This document shows, in pieces, positions 34,213-47,481 of a DNA stretch of 64,000 nt (position 1 is its first letter; every line of letters begins with the position of its first letter). The DNA comes from Pyrus communis (Eukaryota > Streptophyta > Magnoliopsida > Rosales > Rosaceae), in contig NC_084803.1 of assembly GCF_963583255.1 (NCBI RefSeq), positions 28,060,428 to 28,124,427 of the forward strand, read 5' to 3'. Made by a program: the position numbers and the translations under genes. The notes beneath the pieces are model-generated. The model was given only the letters and a program-made list of their open reading frames with translations. It ran no database searches and was not told where the DNA came from.

Positions 34213-35048
34213 CATTTGTTGCACCTGAATATTTCATACTGGACTAGCTTCAGTGACTAAACTAGATTGGTTTGACATGGACTAAATAGTATAAGAATAA
34301 TAGAGCATTTTATGCAATGTCAGACTAAGCCACAAACTAAATTATTTTTGGGATCTAAATATTTTTTGTCATTTTTTAATTCACTATCTCTCCCCACTCT
34401 CTACTTTTTCTTTTCTTTTCTCTTCATTTCCTTTCCTTCCTTTTCTTCGCATCGTCCAAAATTGCTCTTTCCTCACCGCTAACAAAAGCTCCCATCTCAC
34501 AACCAAGCAAACCTAACAAATCAAACAATCAACAGTTGTAGGTGAACTCGTTGTTGGTAGCAAGAAGCTTCTAGAGGCACTTAAATGAATGTGTGATTTG
34601 GTTTCTGAGAGACAACACCAATGGCGCTATTTGGCTTCTAGAGGCACTGGAAAGCTCAGTGCTTTCTTTCTATCCCATTTTTCTCTAGAACCTTTTGCTT
34701 TCATTGCTTATTGTTGTGCATTTTGGTTTCAAATGCACAACGATTTTGTAATTTTTTTGCTTTTTTGTTTCGAATTTTGGGGGTTTTTAGGTTTTTTTTT
34801 TTTTGGATATTTTTATGTTTGAGGCACTGGAACGACTGCATGATCTAGTTTTGAAAATAGTTGTGAGAACTGGGAAGCAAGGAAGAAGAAGTAGATGGGA
34901 GGGGCGAAGCGGGGAAGGGTGAAGTGGAGCAGAGATGGTCTTAGCTGTCTGCTTGATTACGAGGGTTCACACTAAGACCGTCTAGTGAGATGTTTAGTTG
35001 AGGTGAGTCCCTCTTAGTCTCATAAGCTAGTCCAATCGGGTAACAAAC
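34213..35048. mobile_element. Probable MITE with ~50-bp imperfect TIRs
   Basis: The left end TTTGTTGCACCTGAAT..GGACTAGCTTCAGTGACTAA is matched by the reverse complement of the right end, TTTGTTACCCGATTGGACTAGCTTATGAGACTAA. About 836 bp. Target duplication not clear. The 77-residue frame at 34589-34822 ends in a T-rich low-complexity run and is not supported as a gene. Confidence 0.65.
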
Positions 35049-35339
35049 ACAGAATTACACTAACTCTTAGGCTCTGCTTGGTATTGTTTTTTTTTTTTTT
35101 TCCCTCCAAAAAACTGCTTCACTTTAAAGTTGAGCAATAAAAAAGTGTTTGGTAAAAATAAAATATCCTGCTTATTTTAGAGCACTGGCCTCCAAACAAC
35201 AACTTTTGTAAAAAGCAAAGTTGAGGCTTTAATGAATATTTTTAATTCATATTATATCCTCATTAATTTTTAAAAATGACATTATTTATCCTTGTACATA
35301 CTTTTACCTTGGAGAAAAAAGTGACCACCTACCACTACA

Positions 35340-36415
35340 ACTACTAACCTTACATCACTACCGCCATTACCACCACAATTGTTGCCACAATTACCGTTGT
35401 TGCCACCATCACTATCACCACCAAAACACAATCTCAACCACCACCACTATCACCACAACTATAACTACCATTACCACCATCATCGTTGTTGTTACTATCG
35501 TCATAATTGTTACCACTACCACCACCACAATCACCACAACCACAACCGCCACCATTGCCACCATAACCACCACTACTGCCACCATAATGTAACCTCTACA
35601 ACCCAACCATCATACCTTATAATTGGCAGCACCATCATACCATTACAATTGTTGCTGCTATCACTATCACCATCGCCAGCCACTGTAGTCGCCATTGCCA
35701 CCACCTATGACTGCAACCACCAGCATTACACCATTGTCGTCATCACCACCACCATTATTGTCACCGCTAACAATGCACAATCGCCACCACCACTGCTACC
35801 TCTACACCTTAACTACCACACCCAATTATTGGCACCTCAACTACACGCCCACCATTGTAGCTGTTGTCACCGCCACTGCCTCAACATAATTGCGAGTGCC
35901 ACCACCCCAACTACTATGTCTATTTTTTTCATTATAATAATTATACACTTTTATATTGAAATTTACCAAAACGCTTTTACGCTATTTTTCCTACTCATAA
36001 CACTTTTAAAAATATTGTTTATTAAATGCTGAAAATCCAAGTATTAGTGAAAAGAAAACCTAGACTTAGCAATCCTCATTCCCTGCCACCACACTGAAGT
36101 TGTCCACCAGCAAGACTTTTGGCCTCCTCGCTCTCACTAAAGCATTCAAAGTAAGGCAGTATTGCCATTGATGAGTTGTTCGATCTTTCATATGCACTCA
36201 ATTAGTGATATAAGGTTGGTGTTGGATAAAATTCTAAACTCACTGCACAACATAAATAAGAAAATAAAAAAAGGAAACAACAAGAGAGAAAAAAAGTTGA
36301 AGAACCTTTAATTCTAATTTTAAACTAAAGAACTCAGGAAAGGAATGAGAAGCCGCCAATAGGTGTAGGGGCCACATCTGATGGTTGGAAACGATGGCGG
36401 AAGTTGTGGGTTTAT
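35340..36415. repeat. Dispersed repeat with CCA/CAC trinucleotide block, copy 2
   Basis: Direct-orientation copy of the repeat at 32280-33235, with a longer triplet block (35340-35890) of ACC/CAC/CAT units. After it come TTTACCAAAACGCTTTTAC, GCAATCCTCATTCCCTGCCA, AAGCATTCAAAGTAAGGCAG and the same ATGGCGGAAGTTGTGGGTTT ending. A 217-residue His/Asn/Thr-rich frame across it is a by-product of the triplets. Confidence 0.8.
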
Positions 36416-36567
36416 TACTATATCCAAAGAGGAGATGAAAAGCCTAAGTGGAATGTCATGTAACCAAATTTGAAGGTAGGAATAAGCTGTAACCGATATG
36501 TCAATCCTATGTGGATTGACAAATGAATTTTTATGTGTCAAATTTGGCATATGAAAAAAGGTGATAC

Positions 36568-37404
36568 TGACACATCCCAACCCGAAATGTCCACGTGTCA
36601 ATTCATATAGAAAGTGGCTGCATGAACAAGATGGGTGTAAGGTTTACCTTCTAACACTACATCACGTAAAGCTGACGCTAAGCGCATCATGTACGAGTCC
36701 AAACAACAAACCTAGGGACAGGCGACACTTAACTCTGGATCCAAAACGAACATAAATGGTACATGTGAACATACACATGAAGCTAGTCCTTGGCCCATGA
36801 CAGTACAACTAACTAATAAACATCGCGCAAACATCTAACAATGAGCAGATATAATAAAAGATGTCATGCCACATTTTTATACTCACAGTTAATAAAAAAA
36901 AAATGAAGTGTAGAAAATCTAATAAAGATAAACATGCATGTCACATCAATTATGTAAACAAATAGTTATGCGAAAAAATCACACACACACACACACACAC
37001 GTGTGTATATATATATATATGTATATATATACACTTAAAATCAAAAGACCCACACACCCTTATTTTTCACCCCTCTAGGACTTAGAGATTGAGCTTGTGG
37101 GAGTATGGGGATTCAGTGGAAGTAGCTGACTGTTCTTCGGTCAAAGTAGGTTACTTATGTATTAAATAAACATCCTTTACGGATGAGACTACTTTTATCT
37201 TTTTGCGCTATGCTCTGAATTTCACGAATTGTAATTAGGGTTACCACCCAATCACGTTATGCACTCTGGTTTATTTGTTTAAAGTTAAAATTCTTTCTCA
37301 CTTTTACACATCAACCATACTTTATGGCTTTGCCACCCTTCAGGTGTTGACCAACATATCATGATTTGGATGGACACATGGATATTCCGGGTTGGAATGT
37401 GTCA
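36568..37404 (+). repeat. Degenerate family A-like LTR remnant
   Basis: Starts TGACACATCCCAACCCGAAA and ends GGTTGGAATGTGTCA. The last 90 bases (ACTTTATGGCTTTGCCACCC, GGTGTTGACCAAC) parallel 30620-30710. It contains an AC/GT/TA compound microsatellite (36983-37031). Short (837 bp), with no matching target duplication, so it is a rearranged remnant. Confidence 0.6.
36983..37031. repeat. Compound (AC)n-(GT)n-(TA)n microsatellite
   Basis: A run of CA dinucleotides turns into GTGTGTATATATATATATGT and then TATATATACAC, forming a nearly self-complementary tract. Confidence 0.9.
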
Positions 37405-37749
37405 AATGTTAATAATTTTGTAATTATTTTATAGTGTTGGTCTCATCAATGCATCAATTATATATCCTGAAAAGTTATATTTGATTTCTTTTTAGAAATG
37501 TATCCTACAAATATCATTTATAACAAAAAAAGATATGAGTTGAAGAAAGAGAAAATTTGAGATTGCCACATCAGCCATCAAATTAACGTTTGACATTTAT
37601 TTTTTGACATCTCCATTGAAGATGCTCTTAATTTCATTTTTTAATAGGGTTAAAATTGAATTTTAAAAGATACTTAAAAAAATAATTAGGTGAATTTAGA
37701 TGTGTTGTTTTGTAAGTATTTAAATTGACAAGTTTTGTTTTGTAAATAT
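37405..37749. other. Gene-less AT-rich spacer
   Basis: About 345 bases of AT-rich DNA between the LTR remnant and the SINE. No motif or gene seen. Confidence 0.55.
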
Positions 37750-37759
37750 ACGTGTCTCA

Positions 37760-38067
37760 AACCATGAGTTGGTGGCCCAGTGGTAAAGGACGGATTGCTA
37801 GGCTTCCCTCAGATTAAAAATTGGAGGTCTTGGATTCAAAACCCGCTGTTGGTGTGAAAGCCAGACTTGTAGCCAGTAGAAGGCTTCCTTCAAATGAAAA
37901 ACTAAAGGTCTTGGGTTCGAAACCCATTGTTGGTGTGGAAGCCAAACTTGTGGTCAGGAGAAGGCTGAAATGCTTTTGTTAAGTCTTCTGGCCCCCGAAA
38001 TGAGTGGATAACCGTGGCTTGCCATCAATTATCCATTTTTTGTTTTAAAAAAAAATTACACACACAC
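37760..38067 (+). mobile_element. tRNA-derived SINE with internal duplication
   Basis: RNA polymerase III promoter boxes are visible: A box TGGCCCAGTGG (about 37771) and B box GGTTCGAAACC (about 37915). The 3' tail is TTTTGTTTTAAAAAAAAATT then CA repeats. A 10-bp target duplication ACGTGTCTCA lies at 37750-37759 and 38068-38077. A segment of ~80 bases (AGGCTTCC..GTCTTGG.TTC.AAACCC..TGTTGGTGTG..AGCC) is tandemly repeated, giving a second, weaker B box (GGATTCAAAACCC, about 37835). Family name not assigned. Confidence 0.85.
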
Positions 38068-38338
38068 ACGTGTCTCACACTCATCATGTCATCAATTGAA
38101 TTAGAATCAAACAATCAATCAAGCAAAAAAAACATAAATTGATACAATTTCAATACTACATAACGCAAAATAACAAAATTAAAATGTTACGACCCATTTT
38201 GAAAATCACCAAAATCTAAATATTGGACTGTTTGATAATCATAATTAACCGTAAATAAAATTAAAAAACAAAAAAACCAAAATATTGGACTGTTTGTTAA
38301 TTTGGTCCAAATTTCATGTGCATTTCAAAAGCCGGAGC

Positions 38339-38348
38339 TATATATATT
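38339..38348 (+). promoter_or_regulatory. Actin TATA box
   Basis: TATATATATT followed by a pyrimidine-rich CCCCTCTCTCTC. It sits ~150 bases upstream of the leader-intron donor at 38499, so transcription likely begins near 38370-38380. The region 38078-38338 upstream is AT-rich, with the short repeat AAATATTGGACTGTTTG at about 38217 and 38279, a possible promoter element. Confidence 0.7.
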
Positions 38349-38498
38349 CCCCTCTCTCTCATTTCTAGTACACCCTAATTCTACTCGATTTCCACCATCT
38401 CTAACAGCCTTGAGGAAACACAGCGATATCCAAGCCTTCGTTTTCGGCTTGGTCTTTTTCCATCGCCGTCTCCGATCGTCTTCGTTTTCGTTTTTTAG

Positions 38499-39117
38499 GT
38501 AATTTCAGCTGTACTTATTCAATTTCTGCGTTTGGATTTCCTTCTTGTGAATATTGAGTTTGATTTGTAAGAAATGAGTAGGCTGAAGTTGACTTGTGCC
38601 TGATCTTAAATGTGTTTTTGCCGATTCTGGTGGTTTATGTGATTGTTGGAGTTAGATGTTGAATGAGCTTACTGATCCATGATTTCTTTGACCGATCGAT
38701 CTGTTGGATTTAGATTTATACTTTTCTTTGTGTAGATGTAGATGTTGTTTGGATGTCTGATCTGGTTCTTATCTGTACGGATCTAGTGCTGGTGATCTGA
38801 TTTTTTTTAGATCTGAATAGTTTTATTTCAAAAAATTAGATAAATATTTGAAATTTGATAAATTGGAAGTGCTTATATTACTTACTTAGCAAAAGGATTT
38901 CAACTATGATTGTTGAGATTTAAGTCTCGTGCAAGATTTTGAAATTGGCTGTTAAAGAAATAAGGAAACGAAGATAGATAGTTAAATGCACGTAGAAAGT
39001 GATATTGAAAATGATTCATGTTTTTCGATATACATATAAAAATACCATACTTGACCAGTTATCTGATTAGTGAATTAGTGTGGGATGTTGTATTGATTCT
39101 GTATTATTTTTATTCAG
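38499..39117 (+). other. Actin 5' leader intron (619 bp)
   Basis: Donor TTTAG|GTAATT at 38499 and acceptor TTATTCAG|GTTTG at 39117, 11 bases before the ATG. T-rich throughout, like leader introns of other plant actin genes, which are known to raise expression. The frame at 38302-38502 is untranslated leader, not a gene. Confidence 0.8.
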
Positions 39118-39128
39118 GTTTGTAAAAG

Positions 39129-40588
<1,460 letters not shown>

Positions 40589-42575
40589 GTTCTAAAAATG
40601 GTTTTGATGGTGAGCTATTTTTCAATTTAGTTTGATTTTTTGTGTCGTGTCATGTGAAGCAAGTTTGGTTGGCAAACGATATGTGTTGAGGCGGGGTCAC
40701 TCGAGGACTGGGTATATTTCGATGTTGATTTATCATAGCTTCTCATCCATGCGAGAGGCTTGCCTGCTTGCAATGTGAAATGGTTCTCTGTATATGTGGA
40801 GGGCAGAAAATCAGTCCAAAACCGTCCTCGCCTTGCCTAATCTTTTGGTTCAACCATCTCTTTCGGTAGTATGTTTGTAGCTGGAGAGTGATTGGGATTG
40901 GGATGCTGTTTTTTTTTTTTTTTTTTTTTTTTTGGCCTTTCATTTTCCTTTTGTTCTATATTCGACGGTCTCTTTTATTTTTTTCGGAGAACATTAATAT
41001 TAATAGTTTTTATTGTATCTGAAATTTTATTGTAGCTCAAGTTTGTGGTGGAAAACTGGTATGAAAATTTATAATTAAATAGTGGCTTGAAAGCTTGATC
41101 TGAATCTTTCTCCTCTGTGCCTGCATTTGTGGTTTCTTGGAAGTTGTGTGGACGTTTTGTTTTAGTCAGTGAATCGTTGACCACAAAATGTATTAAATTT
41201 GGCTTTTGCCATTTATATGCGAGGCCCCATCCAGGAATTGGCAGAAGTGACCGATGGCACCTTCACGTAAAGGTGAGAGGAATAAAAAAACAAAACGCGG
41301 ATTCCTGTGATGTTTACTAAATATTTGGAAATCAAGGTGAAGCCCACGTGAAATAAGGGAATTCAATTCCTGAAATTGGAGAAATGGGATTCCTGTATTT
41401 GAATTTTGGGAGGGTGAGCGAATCGGGAATGCATTTTTTTCTTCCTATTATGCCCTCTCGCTAGCTGTCGCATCATGCGGTGGACGTGCTTCTCGCTTGC
41501 TGGCTCATTGCAGAGAAAAAAGTGCATTAGCTGTTTGGATGCCGTGAAAATAACAGGAAGCTATGAGAAAAACCAGGGGAAAAAAAGTACCCAAAGCGGG
41601 ATTTTGAATAATTTGGAGTGTGCGACTGAAAACAAAAATTGGATTGATCCTGATGATTGTGGAGAAATGGAGGATCCCGACCTTGGTGATGCATTTGGCT
41701 GCGGGGAAGATGAATCAGGCTAATGATCCTGCTTGATCGGTTATTATCAGGTTTGGTGGTTTACCTGGGCGTACAGGAGGATGGGTGGGTTGTAAATTAT
41801 AATCTTGTTTGGTCTGCGGGGATGATGAATTTGGCTAGGGTTTTTTTTAATTAAAGTGAAGAACAATACGTTTTAGTAATCATATTGCTTTTTACTTCGA
41901 TTCAAGTGAATTGATAAACAATTTATATGAACTCAATTTCATTCATATTCCGATTCCAAATATTTAATTAAATAGCTTCTAGAGGAATCTAATACTGATT
42001 CCTCCTAATTCCATCTCCTCTTCATTCCTCATCAATTGATTTCTTTCTATTTTATTTACGGTTACGTAAACAAGCCTAAATTGTACACCAAAGAGCACAA
42101 TGACCAAATTGATTGAATAAAAATTCCAGTGACTAAAATAGAATTTGAGCATAAACAGTGACCAAAAAAGTTTCAACCCTTTTGTTTATCAGCTTTAATT
42201 TTTCGGCCTTTTGAGATGTCCAATCTTTTTTTTTATTTTTTATTTTTTTAGCATAAGAATCAGTGGGAATTGAATTCGCACTAGGATGCATAGTCATGAT
42301 TGATATTCACAACTGCGTTAAAGTGTCATGTGCTGTTAAAAAAGTCTTTAGATTCAAACTATTGAATATTATTCCCCAACATGAATACCTTTTATTTTTG
42401 TCCATTGGTTTTTTGTTTTGCTTTGTTGAAATGATGAAATCTAGGTGAAAAATAATGTGCAAAAATTATTTCGAAAGATAAGACCATACTTTTTATTAAC
42501 ATGAAAATATATACAAAGACTGCTGCTATAAATGTATTGAAAAATAAAAGTGATGTCTGTGATGTGTTTCATCTG
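40589..42575. other. Actin 3' region and gene-less stretch
   Basis: The actin 3' untranslated region probably occupies the first 300-500 bases and includes a long T-run (about 40908-40933). Beyond that are AT-rich DNA, repeated GAATTCAATTCC-type motifs (41360-41400) and an 82-codon frame at 41475-41723 with no recognisable motif. No supported gene. Confidence 0.55.
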
Positions 42576-42712
42576 TTTCATTAGATGGTTAAAACTCAGT
42601 ATTCCTTTGATACTAAAGTTTTGCATTTTGACAATGGTGGAGAGTATATAAATTTTGGTCATCTTGGTTCTTACAAGATCATGGGATTGTTCATCAAACT
42701 ACCTGTCCTTAA
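42576..42712 (+). pseudogene. Ty1/copia integrase fragment
   Basis: The forward reading VKTQYSFDTKVLHFDNGGEY followed by HGLF-like GLFIK matches the copia integrase core around its second catalytic Asp (DNGGE). About 45 codons only, cut at the right by LTR-like DNA starting near 42733. No flanking LTR of its own is visible. Confidence 0.75.
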
Positions 42713-42732
42713 ACCCTAAGATTTACACATGC

Positions 42733-44960
42733 TATCATGTCCCCGATCCCAAGATACATCGAGGATCAACACGTGACGTCACCACGTACATGTTTATCTA
42801 TCATCCCTTGCCTTTGTGACATGACCAAAAACAAATCAACGGTTCAACATCATAGTAATTTTTTATTTTTTATTTCTTTTTTATATATATTATGGTTGCA
42901 TCTAACCTTTGTGTTAGATTGCCTCCCTACTCTAAGATGGGATCAAGCCATTCGTAGTTTAACATTCTGTTAACCTCTGAATATTTCTAAAGGCATTTAC
43001 TCGCAAGCAACATAGAATTCTAGACAAATGCCAACATGCGTGAGGCACCAATATATTAATTCATCATTCCCATGTATCGCAACGTTTTCCTTCAACAAAA
43101 CCACAATCAACAACGTATAACATTACAATGAACCAACGATGCACAATATTAACCTTTAGTCACATTGATCAACCAATCCGATCAAAATAAAAATCATTCA
43201 TAACCTTACATTATAAAAATTATAAATAAACTAGTTGGAAATCCTAAAGTAATCACACAATATCCATCGTCCTTTCTCAATTGGTTCGCAAAGATTCTCA
43301 AATCTTTTGTTGATAAATATGTTAAAAACTAGGGCAAGAGCAACATAGGTCTAGATCACTCAATGGAACATACACAGGAAGGGATTCTGGAACACTCAAT
43401 GGAATCTAACAAAGCAGGGTACCAGACCACTCATGGTACTGACAAGGAAAGGGATTCTAGACTACTCAACGAAATCTGAAAAGACCACTTGATGGAATCA
43501 AAACAAAGCAGGGTATCAGACAACTTAATGAAACCCCATTGGACCACGGTTCTAGATCACTTAATAGAACTAACACGGGAAGTGATTTCAGACCAATCAA
43601 CGAAATCCTAACAGAACACAGTTCTAGACCACTAAACGGAATCTAGACGAAGCAGGGTACCAGACCACTCAACAGAACCCCAGCAGAACATGGTTTCGGA
43701 CCACTCAACGAAAATCGACACAGGAAGGAATTCTGGACCACTCAACGAAATCAAGACAAAGTAAGTATCGGACCATTCAATGAAACATGCTTCCCGACCA
43801 CTCAACAGTACTGACACGAGAAGGGATTCCGAACCACTTAACCAAATCAGAACAGAACATGATTTTGGACCACTCAACGGAATCAGGGTACTGGAACACT
43901 CAACCGAACCCCAGCGGAACATGGTTCTAAACCACTCAACGGAACCGACATAGGAACAGATTCCGGACCACTCAATGGAATCGGAGAACACGATTTCTAT
44001 GACCACTTAATAAAATCGAGATGATGTAGGGTAGTGGACCACTCAACAGAACCAAAGCAGAATTCGATTTTGGACAACTTAACGGAACCGAGTAGAAGTG
44101 TATGAAATTAGTTTAGAATGGCTCAATGAATCGAGACATGACACAATTTCGATGCAGCAACTCCTCATAACAATGGGTTAACGATTCTTTACCAGCCCTC
44201 ACGTTTCACAAACATTTCAAATATGCATGTCAAAACACATTTCATAAAATAGGTGATGGCATAATTTAAAAGCAACAATTTAACAAAAATATATTTCATA
44301 AATTTGTACCATATCCACTAAGTATGCTAGCATGGGAATACATGACGGAGGAAAGATTAACAGCTCTGATGGTCTCGACAGCAAATTCACTGCCTTCGTC
44401 CACCCCAACGCCATCTACAATCACCAGTTGAGAGCTATGGACCTCAGGAAGAGATCCATAGGTCTCAATCATCAGTCGATCCAGAGATGGGAGGTGCAAT
44501 AAGGCTTGTAGTCCTACAAATCGAGGCTTCGATGCCAGTTTTAGCCATCTTTCAACTAGTTTCAGGCTCTGAATAGGTATAGCTTTTACTCTACATTTCA
44601 TGATTTACAAACTGGTAAATTTTTAGACATTTTGGTGATTGTCGAAAAATTAGACGAGTCTTAGCTGCTAACCAGCGCGTGCGGTGGTATGTGGCAGCAG
44701 CGCGCATGCCCGACAACCCATTATCTACCTAGGCTAACTTCTATGCCCTAAATCAAATTTGGACATCCATTTGACAAGATTCGACCATTTGATCCTAGTT
44801 TCGTAAAGGTCCGACATGTGGCCTTTGTATCTGACTGGTTGATCATCACAAAATTATAGTATGTTGTTGTGCGTATTAATTGACCTTTTGTTGACCATGT
44901 TGACCAATAGTTGACTTTTGGTCATAATGTTCCCAATCATTCATAAATGTTGAAGTTAGC
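42733..44960 (-). repeat. Diverged family A-like LTR, minus strand
   Basis: The right-hand (3') end, TATCATGTCCCCGATCCC on the plus strand, parallels TGACATGCCCCGATCCCG at 3816. A TTATATATATTA box (42881-42892) and an upstream tandem array (43355-44090) repeat the layout of 3816-5849. Further in, CAGCGCGTGCGG (44676) and TTGACCATGTTGACCAATAG (44891) recall blocks of the other LTRs. The 5' limit near 44960 is only a homology estimate. No internal retroelement domain adjoins it. Confidence 0.55.
43355..44090. repeat. Tandem array, about 22 units of ~35 bp
   Basis: Each unit centres on GACCACTCAACGGAATC, with variants such as CACTTAAT and CACTCATGG, and spacers like GAACATGGTTCT or AAGCAGGGTACC that alternate. 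Units are diverged, so the array is old. Minus-strand translation gives a Ser/Trp-rich pseudo-repeat protein (43632-44006) without support as a gene. Confidence 0.9.
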
Positions 44961-45449
44961 ATTGCTAGATATCTGATAAAGTCTAGTGGGCCTATCTGGG
45001 TTAGCGTGCCATCTTGGGAGATGTGCACCTCGGTTTGTGTGCAAATGGCACCGTACTTAGATTTAGATGTTTATGGGACTTTAAGATGGGAGTATTTATA
45101 ATATCAATGTGTGATTGCTAATATGTAAGTGATGCTAATATATGTGATATGGCTATTACCCTCAAAATGGTGGTCAAACGAAATAAATGAGAGATATTTT
45201 AGGTTCGACGAGAGCTCACTGGGAAAAGGCTGGAAAAACTCTCCTAGAAAACGAGTTGAGTTGTGGGTTTGTCTACAACCCCTAGGTTGGATCGTGGGTC
45301 ACCCTTCCTTAAATCATAAAGGCTCCCCAACCCTGCTTGAACCTTCCACAAATATAGGGGCCCAATTGACAAAAATGCCCCTGACTTTAGGGTCTTGTAT
45401 TTCCTTCAATAAAACATTGTTTCACAAATGATTTTTGGCTATGCCTTCA

Positions 45450-45461
45450 TGGTATCGAGCT
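45450..45461 (+). other. Primer-binding-site remnant after a truncated LTR
   Basis: TGGTATCGAGCT resembles the initiator-Met primer site TGGTATCAGAGC and follows GCCTTCA, a plausible LTR end at 45449. The preceding ~450 bases include AATAAAACATTGTTTCAC, typical of the end of a copia LTR. The LTR start was not identified and no coding part follows. Confidence 0.5.
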
Positions 45462-47481
45462 CTATCTGAAACTACTATGAGTGACCCCGAAAGGTATACA
45501 TATTTTTTTAATGAATAATTAAAAAAAATAAACTTTGTAACTAAATAGCTAAAATTTTATAATTATCAAAAAAGAATAATTTCCCGAAATACGAAATACG
45601 AAAAAATTAAATAGTGAAATCTGGGGACGGTATTTCACACATGCAACTGATATAAATCAAAGACATGAGGAAGCATACCTTTGGGGCAAAAAGAGAACAG
45701 AGGGCTGAGAGAAAAAGCATGGAGAGAGAGAGAGACCGAGCATAGAAAAGGCAGAGAGACCGAGCACAGAGAGGGCAACGACGTGAAAAGGACGAAAAAG
45801 AAGGCTCTTGGTTTGATATAAAATATCAGACCTTTGCTCCAACGATTTTTGTACTATTGTCCTACGACTTCGTAATTTTTGTCGGGCAAACACCAAAAAG
45901 TCAAGTTTTCCTCTTTTTATTTATTTTCAAATAATTAAAAGATCATCAGATTTGATGATCAGGTCGATTTAGTGAGTGGTTTTATCCAATTAACGTTCTT
46001 GCAAAAAAAATCACAATCGGAGCTAAAATAATCGTTAAATTGTGATAATATATACGTTTGTAACCATCTAGGATCTCGTCCAGTTACCTAAACCTTGAAA
46101 GTTTGTTTTAGGTGATTTTTGGCGTATGCAATCTCGTGCTATATTAAAAGAAGTGTGATGGTTGGATCATTGAAATTACTTTAGTAGACTATGTATCCCA
46201 TCAACACAATAAATTCAACAAATACTTAAGAGTTTATTTTGTACTTCTATGAAGTAGATTGTAAGATTTTATGGTAACCACTAGTGTCAATATTTTAAAT
46301 CGATGATTGGGTTCGTTCATTATATTATTCTATAGTCCAAAAGTGTAGTTAAAATCGTCAAAATCAGAGCTAAAATAACTTTTAAATCTTGATGATATAT
46401 TCCTAACCATCGAAGCATTTTGTTCAGTTACCTAATCCCTAAAAGTTTATTTAGATGATTTTTAAGGATGGAAATCTATTTTTGACTACATACTTTGGTT
46501 AGTAATATGTCATGAAAATTACAAAGATCGATGGTCAAATAACATTATCACTATTGAACTTTTGTTTGTTTTTAAAATTTATTTCTGACAAACATCTAAC
46601 AAATAACGTGGGGTCTTGTGCATTGGAAATAACTTATTTTCGTTGGTTGGTTGGAAAAAAAAGTATTTCTAGTGGAAGTGTTTCCAATGACTAGCGAGGG
46701 CCTTCCCCTCGGAAAAAGGTTTTTCCGATTGCAAAATGCCTTTTCCGACGACTTTTGATCCTCCCTAATAGCATTTCACATTTTGTACTGAAAACTGAAA
46801 TATTTAATTAAATAAAACTCAAACATCACTTGAAATTCAAAATAACGATAATGAATAGTGAAATTTGTGGATGAGATTTTACATGTAAGATTGATTATCT
46901 CTGAAATTGGACATGCGTCTACACTATTTTTTAAAATAAATACTAACTATTTCTAAATATTGAACATGGGTACTATCACTTTTCCTAAACTGAGCACTAA
47001 TACTATCACTGTTTCTTAAAGGAAAAACTAATGAAAATGGTTTAAAAACTTTGAATTTTAACAATAAGGACAAAATAAAGGGTAAAGTGAATAGTACTAG
47101 ATTGACTTTTTAGTGTAAAAATATGATTTTTCGTTAAAGTGAATAATATCGGGAGCTTTTCGTTAAATTTTTATTTCTTAAATTGAACACTAACTATTTC
47201 TTGAACGATTATTTCTGGAATTGAACACGAGTATTACATTATTTTTTAAATTGACTATTTCTGAAATTGAACAGAGGTTGGCATGCGCATTGCACGTGCT
47301 TTTGGTTGGTTTTCTTTTTTCCTTTTCTTTCTTTTGTCCTTATCAATAAATAAAGTTATTAGGTAGTTTTTTTTGTTATAATTCAAAGTTTCGAAATTAT
47401 TTTCATTAATTTTCCTTAAATATTAAAGATTAAAGGTGTCAATGGTGCTATACAAGAATTACATATATAAGGTAAAATAAT
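45462..47481. other. Gene-less stretch
   Basis: AT-rich DNA with a GAGAGACCGAGCA minisatellite-like patch (45720-45780) and repeated TTTCTGAAATTGAACA phrases (46895-47275). The block around 47030-47170 with TTTTTCGTTAAAGTGAATA and GGGAGCTTTTCGTTAAA looks like a dispersed repeat end. No gene supported. Confidence 0.5.

Noticed and set aside
35415..35606. Val/Met-rich minus-strand frame
   Set aside because: Antisense translation of the same triplet repeat.
35379..36032. 217-codon forward frame rich in His, Asn and Thr
   Set aside because: It follows the CCA/CAC triplet block of a dispersed repeat; the related copy at 32280 has no matching frame and there is no domain.
37766..37930. tRNA gene
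   Set aside because: A and B boxes are present, but the DNA between does not fold as a cloverleaf, it has a duplicated B half and an A-rich tail with target duplication: a SINE.
41475..41723. 82-codon frame after actin
   Set aside because: No motif, no intron signals and no relation to actin; chance open frame.
43632..44006. Ser/Trp repeat protein on the minus strand
   Set aside because: Produced by the 35-bp tandem array, with a period close to a multiple of three in places; no conservation of frame along the array.
43355..44090. CRISPR-like regularly spaced repeats
   Set aside because: Units are diverged, spacers repeat a few types, and the setting is a plant LTR.
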